Source: VXNE01 sp965217825 (GTDB taxonomy: Bacteria; Pseudomonadota; Gammaproteobacteria; Pseudomonadales; Azotimanducaceae). Taken from it: a DNA stretch of 64,000 nt. The position numbers and the translations under genes are program-made. Positions 47,468 through 55,557 of this stretch are shown piece by piece. The DNA lies in assembly GCA_965217825.1 (NCBI GenBank), contig OZ244571.1:1364001-1428000 (forward strand), in the 5' to 3' direction. Below the pieces are notes generated by a model. It did no database searches and was not told the DNA's origin. It saw only the letters and a program-made list of their open reading frames with translations. Position 1 is the first letter of the stretch. Each line of letters starts with the position of its first letter.

Positions 47468-49501
47468 GTGGCGTATACCACGGAAGATATCCGCAACATC
47501 GCGCTGGTTGGACACGCTGGCGCCGGCAAGACCGAACTTAACGAAGCGCTGCTGCATGCGGCGGGCAAGATCGCGAACAGGGGATCCGTCGACAACGGCG
47601 ACACCGTCTCCGACTTCGATCCCCGCGAAAGGGAGCTGAAACACTCGCTGCACGCCACCTTCTGTCACCTCGATCACGGCGGCGTACACGTCAACCTCGT
47701 CGACACCCCCGGATATCCCGATTTCCAGGGAAGGACGCTGTCGGTGCTGCCGGCAGTGGAAACCGTGGCCGTGGTCGTCGATGCAGGGGCCGGCGTGGAG
47801 CCGATGACGCAGCAGTTCATGGAATCAGCCGAAGCGCAGGGCCTGTGTCGGATGATCGTGGTGAACAAGATCGACGCTGCCGACGCCGACACCGTGGTGG
47901 AGCAAATCCAGGAAGCGTTCGGCTCGCAGTGCCTTCCGATCAATTTGCCCGCGGAAGGCGGGACGAAGGTGGTCGATGTCTTCTTCGAGGCGAATGGCGC
48001 CGATCCGGACTTCGGCTCGGCGGAATCCGCCCACGAGCAGATTGTCGACCAGGTGGTCGAAGTCGACGATGAACTGATGGAGCTATACCTGGAACAAGGC
48101 GAAGTCGCGCCGGACCAACTCCACGAGCCCTTCGAAAAAGCGTTGCGCGAAGGGCACCTGGTGCCTATTTGTTTCGCTTCGGCCACGACCGGTGCGGGCG
48201 TGCCGGATTTGCTCGATATATTCGAGCGCTTCATGCCGAGTCCCAAAGAAGGCAATCCTCCACCTTTCGTGGAGGGCGAAGGCGAAGATGCGCCACTTGC
48301 CCCGATCACCCCGGATCCGGCACTGCACGCGGTGGCGCACGTCGTCAAGGTCGACATCGATCCGTTCCGGGGCCGCATGGCGACGGTCCGTAGCCATCAG
48401 GGCACCGTGCGTCGCGGCGGACATATCTTCATCGGCGGCGCGCGCAAGCCGTTCAAGATCGGCCACTTGCTGAAACTCAATGGCGCCGAACAGAGCGAGG
48501 TGGAAGCGGCGATTCCCGGTGATATCTGCGCGATTCCCCGGGCGGAGGACATGAGGTTCGACGCCGTCCTGCATGACGCCCGCGGCGAATACGGCATCCA
48601 CCTGCGATCCTTGCCGCTGCCGGAACCCATGTACGGACGCGCGATCGCTGCGGAATCCGACGCGGAAGCGCAGAAGGTGAACGAGGCGGTATCCATGCTG
48701 TGCGCGGAAGATCCCTCCTTGCGCCTGGAGCAGATCGCGTCGATGAACGAAACGGTCTTGCGCGGCATCGGCGAACTGCATCTGCGCATCACTCTCGACG
48801 AAGTGGCGGACAAGTACGGCATCGCGGTGAAGACATCGCTTCCCTCCATCGCCTATCGCGAGACCATCATGGGCAAGGCTGAGGGCCACCACCGGCACAA
48901 GAAGCAGACCGGCGGCGCGGGGCAATTCGGCGAAGTATTCCTGCGGGTCGAACCTCTGCCCCGGGGCGAGGGTTTCGAATTCGTCAACGGGGTGGTGGGC
49001 GGCGTCATCCCGTCGCAGTTCATCCCCGCAGTGGAAAAGGGCGTGCGCGAAGTCATCGCCGGGGGCGCCATCTCGGGCCACCCGTTGCAGGATGTTCGGG
49101 TCACCGTCCACGACGGCAAGCACCACTCGGTGGATTCGAAAGAGGTCGCTTTCGTGCAGGCGGGCAAGCGGGCGTTCATCGACGCCGTGCGGGCCGCGAG
49201 GCCCATCGTCATGGAACCGATCGTCGATATCACGGTGACGGTTCCCGATTACTGCATGGGCGATGTCGCGGGCGACCTGTCGAGCATGCGCGGCTCGATC
49301 AAGGGCACCAACGGTCTGTCGGGCGGACGCGCGGAGATTTCGGGACAGGCGCCGCTGAAGGAAGTGCAGGGCTATCACTCGCGGCTGAAATCACTCTCCG
49401 GAGGCGAGGGCACTTTCAGCATGGCATTCAGTCACTATGCGCAAATGCCGGCGACGGATCAGGCGGCGCTCGTCAGCGCATTTCGGCACGAGGACGACTA
49501 G
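47468..49501 (+). CDS. EF-G-like translational GTPase (FusA2-type)
   Basis: 677 aa from GTG 47468, which has AAGGAGG 7 nt upstream. The G domain has GHAGAGKTELN (G1) near residue 15, DTPGYPDF (G3) near 78 and NKIDA (G4) near 132, where housekeeping EF-G has GHxDxGKT and NKMDR. EF-G domains II to V follow, with RGIGELHLRITLDEV near 437, KKQTGGAGQFGEVFLRVEPL near 477 and GPI.IVD-like strands. It resembles the second, non-ribosomal-operon copies (FusA2/EF-G2) found alone in many bacteria. Its role may be ribosome-stress related. It is placed between gltD and the convergent aroB. Confidence 0.88.
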   Translation: MAYTTEDIRNIALVGHAGAGKTELNEALLHAAGKIANRGSVDNGDTVSDFDPRERELKHSLHATFCHLDHGGVHVNLVDTPGYPDFQGRTLSVLPAVETVAVVVDAGAGVEPMTQQFMESAEAQGLCRMIVVNKIDAADADTVVEQIQEAFGSQCLPINLPAEGGTKVVDVFFEANGADPDFGSAESAHEQIVDQVVEVDDELMELYLEQGEVAPDQLHEPFEKALREGHLVPICFASATTGAGVPDLLDIFERFMPSPKEGNPPPFVEGEGEDAPLAPITPDPALHAVAHVVKVDIDPFRGRMATVRSHQGTVRRGGHIFIGGARKPFKIGHLLKLNGAEQSEVEAAIPGDICAIPRAEDMRFDAVLHDARGEYGIHLRSLPLPEPMYGRAIAAESDAEAQKVNEAVSMLCAEDPSLRLEQIASMNETVLRGIGELHLRITLDEVADKYGIAVKTSLPSIAYRETIMGKAEGHHRHKKQTGGAGQFGEVFLRVEPLPRGEGFEFVNGVVGGVIPSQFIPAVEKGVREVIAGGAISGHPLQDVRVTVHDGKHHSVDSKEVAFVQAGKRAFIDAVRAARPIVMEPIVDITVTVPDYCMGDVAGDLSSMRGSIKGTNGLSGGRAEISGQAPLKEVQGYHSRLKSLSGGEGTFSMAFSHYAQMPATDQAALVSAFRHEDD

Positions 49502-49530
49502 CGTTTAGAGAGACTCTTGCGCGAGGGCGG

Positions 49531-50628
49531 TCACTCTGCGCAGAGAGCGTCACCCGCTCCGAGGGTCGCCCGAATCGCGTCCTCCGGTGCTTGATCCGTC
49601 AACGCCGCCATGCCGATTGCATCCGTCAGCACGAGTCGGATGCGTCCATCGACGACCTTTTTGTCCATGCCCATGGTTTCCAGCATGGTGTCGGCGGATA
49701 ACGGCGGCGGCGTCACCGGCAAGCCCGCGCGGGCGATCAGGTCCTTGATTCGCCGCGCCTGTTCTCGTGGCAGTTTCCCTAAGCGGGACGACAGGTCCGC
49801 TGCCATGACCATGCCGATCGCCACCGCTTCGCCATGCAACAGTTGCTCGTAGCCGGTCAGGGACTCCAACGCGTGGCCGAAGGTGTGGCCGAAATTCAGG
49901 ATGGCCCGCAAGCCGGTTTCGCGCTCGTCGGTCTGCACCACGGCAGCCTTGATGTGGCATGACTTCGCTATCGCATGGACAAGCGCCTCGGCGTCGAGGG
50001 CGAGCAGGCGTTCGAGGTTGACGCTCAGCCAATCGAAGAACGCAGCGTCGTAGATGACGCCGTACTTGATGACCTCGGCGAGCCCCGACTTGAGTTCGCG
50101 CGGCGGCAGCGTTTCCAGCGTGCCGATGTCCGCGATCACGCAATTCGGCTGATAGAACGCGCCGATGAGGTTCTTGCCTCTGGGGTGGTTGACGGCGGTC
50201 TTGCCGCCCACGGATGAATCCACCAGGGCCAGCAGGGTTGTCGGCACCTGGATGAACGCAACGCCGCGTTGGTACGTCGCGGCGACAAAGCCGGCGACGT
50301 CGCCGATGACGCCGCCACCGAGAGCGATGATGACAGTGGTGCGGTTGTGGCCGCCCGCGATGAGCCTGTCCATGAGCATTGCGTAGGTGTCCAGCGTCTT
50401 GAACGCCTCGCCGTCGCCGATGCACATGCAATCGGCCGCCACCGATGGGAGGCTCGATAGCAACGGGTCCAGATAGCGGTCCTTGACCGCTTCGTTGGTG
50501 ACGATGAATACCTGTTTGCCCGGAATGTATTCGTCGAGCAGTCCGGGCCGCCCGAGCAGCCCGTGACCGATCCGAATCGGGTAGCTGCGTTCGCCGAGAT
50601 CGACGACCAGGTTGGTGAGTGCGGCCAC
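49531..50628 (-). CDS. aroB: 3-Dehydroquinate synthase
   Basis: 365 aa, a standard length. NAD- and metal-binding motifs: ALGGGVIGDVAGFVAATYQRG near residue 102, VPTTLLALVDSSVGGKTAVN near 127, GKNLIGAFYQP near 151, KYGVIYDAAFF near 188, and the zinc ligands in LNFGHTFGHALE near 245 with a second metal His. It converts DAHP to 3-dehydroquinate in aromatic amino acid synthesis. It begins 6 nt after the aroK stop, as in the classical aroK-aroB operon. The C-terminal part ends with a short acidic tail. Confidence 0.96.
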   Translation of the reverse strand: MAALTNLVVDLGERSYPIRIGHGLLGRPGLLDEYIPGKQVFIVTNEAVKDRYLDPLLSSLPSVAADCMCIGDGEAFKTLDTYAMLMDRLIAGGHNRTTVIIALGGGVIGDVAGFVAATYQRGVAFIQVPTTLLALVDSSVGGKTAVNHPRGKNLIGAFYQPNCVIADIGTLETLPPRELKSGLAEVIKYGVIYDAAFFDWLSVNLERLLALDAEALVHAIAKSCHIKAAVVQTDERETGLRAILNFGHTFGHALESLTGYEQLLHGEAVAIGMVMAADLSSRLGKLPREQARRIKDLIARAGLPVTPPPLSADTMLETMGMDKKVVDGRIRLVLTDAIGMAALTDQAPEDAIRATLGAGDALCAE

Positions 50629-50634
50629 CTTCTT

Positions 50635-51147
50635 TCAAGCCTCCAATTTGGCGACGATCCGTTCGGCTATTATCCGGGGCGAACGGTCATCCGTACGGAT
50701 TTCGATGTCGGCCGTCCGCGCGTAGAGATCGCCGCGCTGGCCCATGAGTTCGGCAAGCCTTTCCCCCGCGTCCGAGCCAGCGAGGAGTGGTCGGCGCGTG
50801 TTGGCGCGCGCGCGCGCCACCAGACTTGCGAACGGCGCGTTCAAGTAGACCACCGTGCCCCGTTCGGAAAGCCTGCGTCGGTTGACTTCCCGCAGCACAA
50901 CACCGCCGCCGGTGGCGAGCACGACGCCCCGCCGTCGTGTGAACTCCTCGATGACCGCTTCTTCCCGGTCGCGAAATTTCTCCTCTCCCTCGATATCGAA
51001 GATCCACGGAATGTCTGCCCCGGCGCGCTTCTCGATGACGCTGTCGCTGTCGACGAAGTCGAGCTGGAGCGCCTTCGCGAGGTGTCGGCCGACAGTGCTC
51101 TTGCCGGAAGCCATCATCCCGATCAGAAACACGTTGCGGTTGGGCAT
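50635..51147 (-). CDS. aroK: Shikimate kinase
   Basis: 170 aa from ATG 51147, preferred to the 218-aa open frame because the P-loop lies near the start as in the family. The P-loop is LIGMMASGKSTVGRHLA (residues 7-23), DSDSVIEKRAG near 32 binds shikimate, IFDIEGEEKFRDREE near 47, and ATGGGVVLREVNRRRL near 76 forms the third conserved block. RRPLLAGSD near 114 is the ATP lid. It phosphorylates shikimate. In gammaproteobacteria the gene usually follows pilQ directly; here a Uma2 gene and a MITE-like element come between. Confidence 0.95.
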   Translation of the reverse strand: MPNRNVFLIGMMASGKSTVGRHLAKALQLDFVDSDSVIEKRAGADIPWIFDIEGEEKFRDREEAVIEEFTRRRGVVLATGGGVVLREVNRRRLSERGTVVYLNAPFASLVARARANTRRPLLAGSDAGERLAELMGQRGDLYARTADIEIRTDDRSPRIIAERIVAKLEA

Positions 51148-51323
51148 GAGCGGGACCAGCGGGTTTGATGGATAGTGTAGCGCGTCGGGGATGGCGTCGC
51201 GTGGCGTCGGGCACTCGCCGACATGGGAGACTCGGGCATGGACGAGGAGCGACCAACAAGCCTTGCACTCGATGGGGCTGTTGTTGCGCAAGAGACCCTG
51301 GGGCCCCTTTGGGTGTCGCCCCG

Positions 51324-52043
51324 CTATCCGCCCAAGCGCGTCACGAACTCGCGATGTTCCGGGCTGCGAAGGCCCTCCCGCACCTTCGCCAAGACGGTAG
51401 CGATGTCTCCCTCGAGCAGGGCCGTTACAGCGATGCGCAAGCCGGGAAATACCCGGCTATGGATCACGCCATCGGGGTCCGCGGGTAGCGGCTGGTACCT
51501 GCCTTCCCCCAGTTCAAACCAGTCTATGTGGTGCTCGCGTGTCCGCCACACGATGTACTCGCGGACCCCATTGCGTTGGTAGACCAGGAGTTTCTCGTGC
51601 AGATCGTAAGAGGCGCTGGTTGCCGCTACTTCCGCGACGAGCTCGGGCGCATCCTGAATGTAGCCGTCGGCATCGAGCACCGATTGCCGAAGCGCTGGCG
51701 CCTCGACCCGCAACAGCACATCCGGTTGTGGCTCGTTATCAGGATCGAGGCGCACCGTGGTGTTGTCGGCGACGCCCACGCCGGAAGTGTGCGCGGCGTA
51801 TACGAACATGGGGCCAAGGATCGCAGCGTGCGGCTTCCCGTGAACATCGTAGCGCACCGGGGACGGCATTCGCACGATCCCCTCGATCAGTTCCGCCTTC
51901 TTGATGGTGGGGCACAGGGCGTAGCGCCTTTCGAACTCAACTCGCGTTAGCCGCTGGCCGGCTGCGAGCGGGGAGCTATCGGGTTGTCGGGTAGCGCCAC
52001 TGCGCATCTGTGCTTCGGGGCCGTGCTCAGGTTGAGACCGCAT
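51324..52043 (-). CDS. Uma2 family endonuclease
   Basis: 239 aa. A PD-(D/E)XK-fold Uma2 (DUF820) protein: RLTRVEFERRYALCPTIKKAELIEG near residue 32, GVADNTTVRLDPDNEPQPDVLL near 88 (the Asp and PDxxL of the nuclease core), and LVAEVAATSASYDLHEKLLVYQRNGVREYIVW near 132, with the Glu and Lys of the active site (E-V-A and the later EK). The family is found in high copy numbers in cyanobacteria and as single copies elsewhere; most members have no known function. It is a likely foreign insertion, with a MITE-like element right upstream, placed inside the conserved pilQ-aroK neighbourhood. Confidence 0.9.
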   Translation of the reverse strand: MRSQPEHGPEAQMRSGATRQPDSSPLAAGQRLTRVEFERRYALCPTIKKAELIEGIVRMPSPVRYDVHGKPHAAILGPMFVYAAHTSGVGVADNTTVRLDPDNEPQPDVLLRVEAPALRQSVLDADGYIQDAPELVAEVAATSASYDLHEKLLVYQRNGVREYIVWRTREHHIDWFELGEGRYQPLPADPDGVIHSRVFPGLRIAVTALLEGDIATVLAKVREGLRSPEHREFVTRLGG

Positions 52044-52070
52044 GTCGAGATTATACCGGGATGTTGGTGA

Positions 52071-52238
52071 CTAGTGCTCCGTCAAGTCTAAAAATGCGAG
52101 TGTAGCTGCGAGGGATTTTTGGTTCCTGGCAAGGCGCGACGACGCCGTGTGGCAGGCCCCACACAAGGAGGAGCAACGAAGCCCAGGGGCCAAAAAGAAC
52201 CGCAGATACCCGTAGATTTGGGCTTGACGGAGCACTAG
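52071..52238. mobile_element. MITE-like 168-bp element with 16-bp terminal inverted repeats
   Basis: CTAGTGCTCCGTCAAG at 52071-52086 is exactly inverted at 52223-52238. The arms stay complementary, imperfectly, almost to the centre, where GTGTGG and CCACAC pair at the tip, so the element can fold into one long hairpin. It carries no gene. CTAG at both ends fits the 4-bp YTAR target duplication of some IS5-group insertions, leaving TGCTCCGTCAAG as the true inverted repeat; the IS5 link is inference. The right-end CTAG supplies the pilQ stop codon. Confidence 0.85.
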
Positions 52239-53710
52239 ATCGACGTGCCCGCGTCGTCGATGATGCGCGGCGTAATGAAGATCAGCAGTTCCTGCTTGTC
52301 GTCTCGCTCGATGGTGCGTCGGAACAGCCGGCCCAGGTAGGGGATGTCTCCCAGCAGTGGCGTCTTGGTCACGGAGAAATTCCTGTCCGTGCGGAACATG
52401 CCGCCGAGCACCAGTGTCTGGCCGTTTTGGACCAGCACTCGGGTCGAGATCGCCGTGGTGTCGATACTGGGTACGCCGTTGAACACCTGGCCCACGGAGT
52501 CCTGGTTGACTCTGAGGTCCATGATGATGCGCTCGTCGGGGGTGATTCTCGGCGTGACCTCGAGAGAAAGCACTGCCTCCTTGAACGCAGTCGAGGTGGC
52601 GCCCGAACTGCTCGCTTCCTGGTAGGGGATTTCGACGCCGGACTGAATCGTTGCGGTCTGCTTGTCTGCTGTGATCAAGGTGGGCCTGGCTACGATTTCC
52701 GCGTGGCCCTCCGTTGCGAGCGCCGATATTTCGAGGTCGAGGAGGTAGTCGATGCCGTTCGTGATGCCGATGCCGAGACGCGTCGCACCCTGGCCGGACA
52801 CTCCCAGGTCGACGACGGGATCGTCCGGCGACAAGATCGCACCGCCGCCTTCCGCCGCGATATTCTGCAACTCCGCCCGGGTCTCCCGACTGCCGCCAAG
52901 CTTCAGGACGGAGGAAGCACCCCCCGTTTCGGAAGATCCCATCCGCTTGAGCACCCCGCCGCCCCAGCGGACCCCGAGTTGCTCGCTGAAGTTCGCGTTG
53001 GCGTTGATGATGCGGGACACAATCTGCACCTGCCGAACCGGCACGTCCAACTGGGCGATCACGCCGCGCACTTTGGCCAGGTTATCTACGGTGTCCGTCA
53101 GGACCACGGCGTTGGTGCGCTCATCGACGATGACGCTGCCGCGGTCGGACAGCACCGAGGCATCCGAGTCGCCCCGCGTGAGCAGGCCGAACAGGTCGGA
53201 GGCATTGGCGTAGCGGACCTGTATGAACTCGGTCTGCAACGGCGCGAGTTCGGAGATCTGTTTGCGGTTCGTGAGCTCAAGCTTTTCGCGCGCGGCCAAC
53301 TCTTCCGCCGGCGCCACCAGTAGCACGTTGCCTTCGACGCGCTTGCCGAGTCCCTTCGTGCGCAGGATCAGATCCAGCGCCTGATCCCATGGCACCTGCT
53401 TGAGCCGCAGCGTGATCTTTCCGGAGACGGTATCGCTCGCGACCAGGTTCGACCCCGCGAAGTCGGCGATCAGCAGGAGTGCCGCGCGCACTTCGATGTC
53501 CTGGAAATTGAACGAGAGTTTTTCACCGCTGTACGCCGCTGTCGTCGCCGCACTTCCGGCTGGCGCGGGCTGGTCCCTCACAGGCGCTGCTGCTTCGCCG
53601 GTTGCCGCCAAAGATCTCCCGTTCGAGTCGTCCGAAGCGCCGACGGCGCAATCGCCCGCCGACAGGAATGCCGCCAACACTGTCCCGAATAGTCGCCACT
53701 CGCCGTTCAT
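52235..53710 (-). CDS. pilQ: Type IV pilus secretin PilQ (short form)
   Basis: 491 aa from ATG 53710. After a signal peptide (FGTVLAAFLSAGDCAVGA) and a low-complexity linker come the secretin N0/STN domain (LSFNFQDIEVRAALLLIADF near residue 83), an N1 domain (EFIQVRYANASDLFGLL near 170), and the secretin barrel ending with VPSIDTTAISTRVLVQNGQTLVLGG and PLLGDIPYLGRLFRR. It forms the outer-membrane pore for pili. The usual PilQ has AMIN domains at its N-terminus (about 200 extra residues); none is visible here. It overlaps pilP by ATGA. Its stop codon TAG lies in the CTAG end of the MITE-like element. Confidence 0.95.
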   Translation of the reverse strand: MNGEWRLFGTVLAAFLSAGDCAVGASDDSNGRSLAATGEAAAPVRDQPAPAGSAATTAAYSGEKLSFNFQDIEVRAALLLIADFAGSNLVASDTVSGKITLRLKQVPWDQALDLILRTKGLGKRVEGNVLLVAPAEELAAREKLELTNRKQISELAPLQTEFIQVRYANASDLFGLLTRGDSDASVLSDRGSVIVDERTNAVVLTDTVDNLAKVRGVIAQLDVPVRQVQIVSRIINANANFSEQLGVRWGGGVLKRMGSSETGGASSVLKLGGSRETRAELQNIAAEGGGAILSPDDPVVDLGVSGQGATRLGIGITNGIDYLLDLEISALATEGHAEIVARPTLITADKQTATIQSGVEIPYQEASSSGATSTAFKEAVLSLEVTPRITPDERIIMDLRVNQDSVGQVFNGVPSIDTTAISTRVLVQNGQTLVLGGMFRTDRNFSVTKTPLLGDIPYLGRLFRRTIERDDKQELLIFITPRIIDDAGTSI

Positions 53711-54255
53711 TCGTTGCCCTGTTCGCCGGTTGGCGCGATCAATCGCGGGCGCTCTACCCATCCGTCGGCATCGCGAATGATTTCGACCAATTCGATTCCG
53801 GCATCGCCGACGGCGCGGATTCGACCGAAGTCGGTGCCCATGTGCTCGCCGACACCCACCGGGTGGACCATGCCGTTGGGGTCTTGCACGAGAGCGAGGT
53901 GCGCTTCGCGGCTGGATAGGTTCCCGACGAGACGCAATTGCGCGAGGGGGAATCGCTCGAGGGGTCGCTTCGCGCGTTCAAAATCCGGCGCGACCAGGGG
54001 CTGGCCGGTGGTGGAGAGCGGCTTGAGTACGGGCGGAGGTTGGAATGGGCTGCGCAATTGGTCCGCCGCGTAGGCAAACGGTTCGCGGGAGGATGCCGGC
54101 GGCGTCGGATCCGTGTCGGTGATCGGAACGGGGCGAAACTTCCGCGCCGTCTCGTCGGCGAACGCCTCGAGGTCCGCGTGGTCGCCATCGGTGCAAGCTT
54201 TCATTAGCGCGCCGACAAGAACTGCCGTCGCCACGGCAAGACCTGAGCGTTTCAT
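53707..54255 (-). CDS. pilP: Type IV pilus assembly lipoprotein PilP
   Basis: 182 aa from ATG 54255. The N-terminus has a signal segment with a probable lipid-anchored Cys (LVGALMKAC, a weak lipobox). A long proline-rich linker (about 35-105, PPVLKPLSTTG, PPASSREPF) is followed by the globular beta domain: FPLAQLRLVGNLSSREAHLALVQDPNGMVHPVGVGEHMGTDFGRIRAVGDAGIELVEII, read in parts. The domain links PilMNO to the PilQ secretin in the periplasm. Start and stop overlap pilO and pilQ by 4 nt (ATGA), showing tight coupling. Confidence 0.93.
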   Translation of the reverse strand: MKRSGLAVATAVLVGALMKACTDGDHADLEAFADETARKFRPVPITDTDPTPPASSREPFAYAADQLRSPFQPPPVLKPLSTTGQPLVAPDFERAKRPLERFPLAQLRLVGNLSSREAHLALVQDPNGMVHPVGVGEHMGTDFGRIRAVGDAGIELVEIIRDADGWVERPRLIAPTGEQGNE

Positions 54256-54944
54256 GTCCGGGCCCTGGTCGCGCCTGCGGCGGGGCGTGCAAGATAGCTG
54301 TAGGTCTTTGCCAGGATAGCCATTCGGAGCGTGGATCCATCGGCCTTGGAACAATGCGCTGGCCCCAGGCTGTCGCTATCGCAATGCGAAGGTGTCATGC
54401 CGTCGGGCTGGTTCAGCACATCCTCGGGCGCGATCTTGAAGTCGTGCAGCGTCACGATCCTGGACAGGGCAGCGACATCGCTGACGAATGCGCCGATGTC
54501 ATGGTACTTGCCCCGCACGGCGATCCTGATCGGCAACTCCATGTAGAAACCGGTCTGGCGTTCCGACTCGAGGTCGATACTCTCGATCGTCAGACCGTGG
54601 TTGATCGCCGCGCGGGACATGTCCTCGATCAGCCCGGGCACCTCCGTATCCTTTGGCAGTTGGCGCAGCAGCGCGTCGAATTCGACCGTCATGCCTTCGT
54701 GCCGCGCGCGCAGCCCCTCGAGGCCCGCCGCCGGCAGTGCCTTGCGTTCGTACTCGCGTTTCAGTTCGGTCTCCGACGCGATGCGTGCGTTCACGGCGAC
54801 CTGTTTGCCCGAGAGATACAAGACATGGCCCGCGAGGAGCGTGCCGCAGAACGCGGCGGCGAGCGCCACCGCCTTTGCCGGGAGCGGCCAGACGCCGACA
54901 TCGCTAATGTCGAGTTGGCGCAGTTGGGCGAACCAGTCATGCAT
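54252..54944 (-). CDS. pilO: Type IV pilus inner-membrane protein PilO
   Basis: 230 aa from ATG 54944, chosen because GGAG lies 9 nt upstream; ATG 54968 would add 8 residues with no ribosome-binding site. A membrane segment (about 20-40, AKAVALAAAFCGTLLAGHVLYL), a coiled-coil stretch (ETELKREYERKALPAAGLEGLRARHEGM), and a ferredoxin-like C-terminal domain (GLTIESIDLESERQTGFYMELPIRIAVRGKYHDIGAFVSDVAAL) with the Pilo G-x-Y-H-D-I motif. It pairs with PilN to form the inner-membrane alignment complex. The C-terminal 35 residues (DGMTPSHCDSDSLGP) are longer than usual. It overlaps pilN and pilP. Confidence 0.93.
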   Translation of the reverse strand: MHDWFAQLRQLDISDVGVWPLPAKAVALAAAFCGTLLAGHVLYLSGKQVAVNARIASETELKREYERKALPAAGLEGLRARHEGMTVEFDALLRQLPKDTEVPGLIEDMSRAAINHGLTIESIDLESERQTGFYMELPIRIAVRGKYHDIGAFVSDVAALSRIVTLHDFKIAPEDVLNQPDGMTPSHCDSDSLGPAHCSKADGSTLRMAILAKTYSYLARPAAGATRART

Positions 54945-55557
54945 GCCCTTGACTCCGGTGTCGACCATCGCCAGCTTGCGGCCGTTGCGAGGGATGTCTT
55001 TCCCTGGCGGCCCCGGTCCGCCGAAACGTCAGCTCGAACTCCGAGGCCCTGCCGCCGTAGTGCGGACTGTCTCGGGTTTCGCTGATGCTCTTGAGGCCAG
55101 GCTCGGCAAACCAGCGCGAGTCTTCTATGTTGCGCATCAGCAGGGAGACGCGATCATTGGACGCGGCCGTGCCGCTGGCGGCAAACAGATCGCCGGTCAT
55201 CGAAACCGACGTGTAGTGCACGCCGTCGGCTACGGTGCGCGCGAGCGCGTCGAATACGTGAACCATCGCCTGCCGATTGCCCTGCAGTGCGCGCGCTACC
55301 TCCAGACGCGACAGGACCTGCTCGGTCTGGTCGGTGAGTTTTTCGACATCGGCGATCCGGCGGTCCAGGTCCAGGATCCGTTCCCGCAGGTAGTCGTTGC
55401 GCCGGTCCATTTGGTGTGACTCGTGATCGAGGTGCCAGCCCAGCGCCAGAACGATGGCGATCGCGGCCGTGCCCGCGAGACCCAGGTTGACGAAGAATGT
55501 TTTCCTGGCCCGCTCGCGCCGCCATTCGCGCCAGGGCAGGAGATTGATCGCACTCAT
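54937..55557 (-). CDS. pilN: Type IV pilus inner-membrane protein PilN
   Basis: 206 aa from ATG 55557. The N-terminus carries the conserved INLLPWREWRRE motif that binds PilM, a membrane segment (about 21-42, FFVNLGLAGTAAIAIVLALGW), a coiled coil (DYLRERILDLDRRIADVEKL) and a ferredoxin-like domain near 90-190 (VFDALARTVADGVHYTSVSMTG, SEFELTFRR). It joins PilM to PilO. A longer open frame upstream overlaps pilM and is not coding. It overlaps pilM by ATGA. Confidence 0.94.
   Translation of the reverse strand: MSAINLLPWREWRRERARKTFFVNLGLAGTAAIAIVLALGWHLDHESHQMDRRNDYLRERILDLDRRIADVEKLTDQTEQVLSRLEVARALQGNRQAMVHVFDALARTVADGVHYTSVSMTGDLFAASGTAASNDRVSLLMRNIEDSRWFAEPGLKSISETRDSPHYGGRASEFELTFRRTGAARERHPSQRPQAGDGRHRSQGHA

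Noticed and set aside
54944..54968. Longer PilO start at 54968
   Set aside because: No ribosome-binding site, 32-nt overlap with pilN, and the added residues are not conserved in the family.
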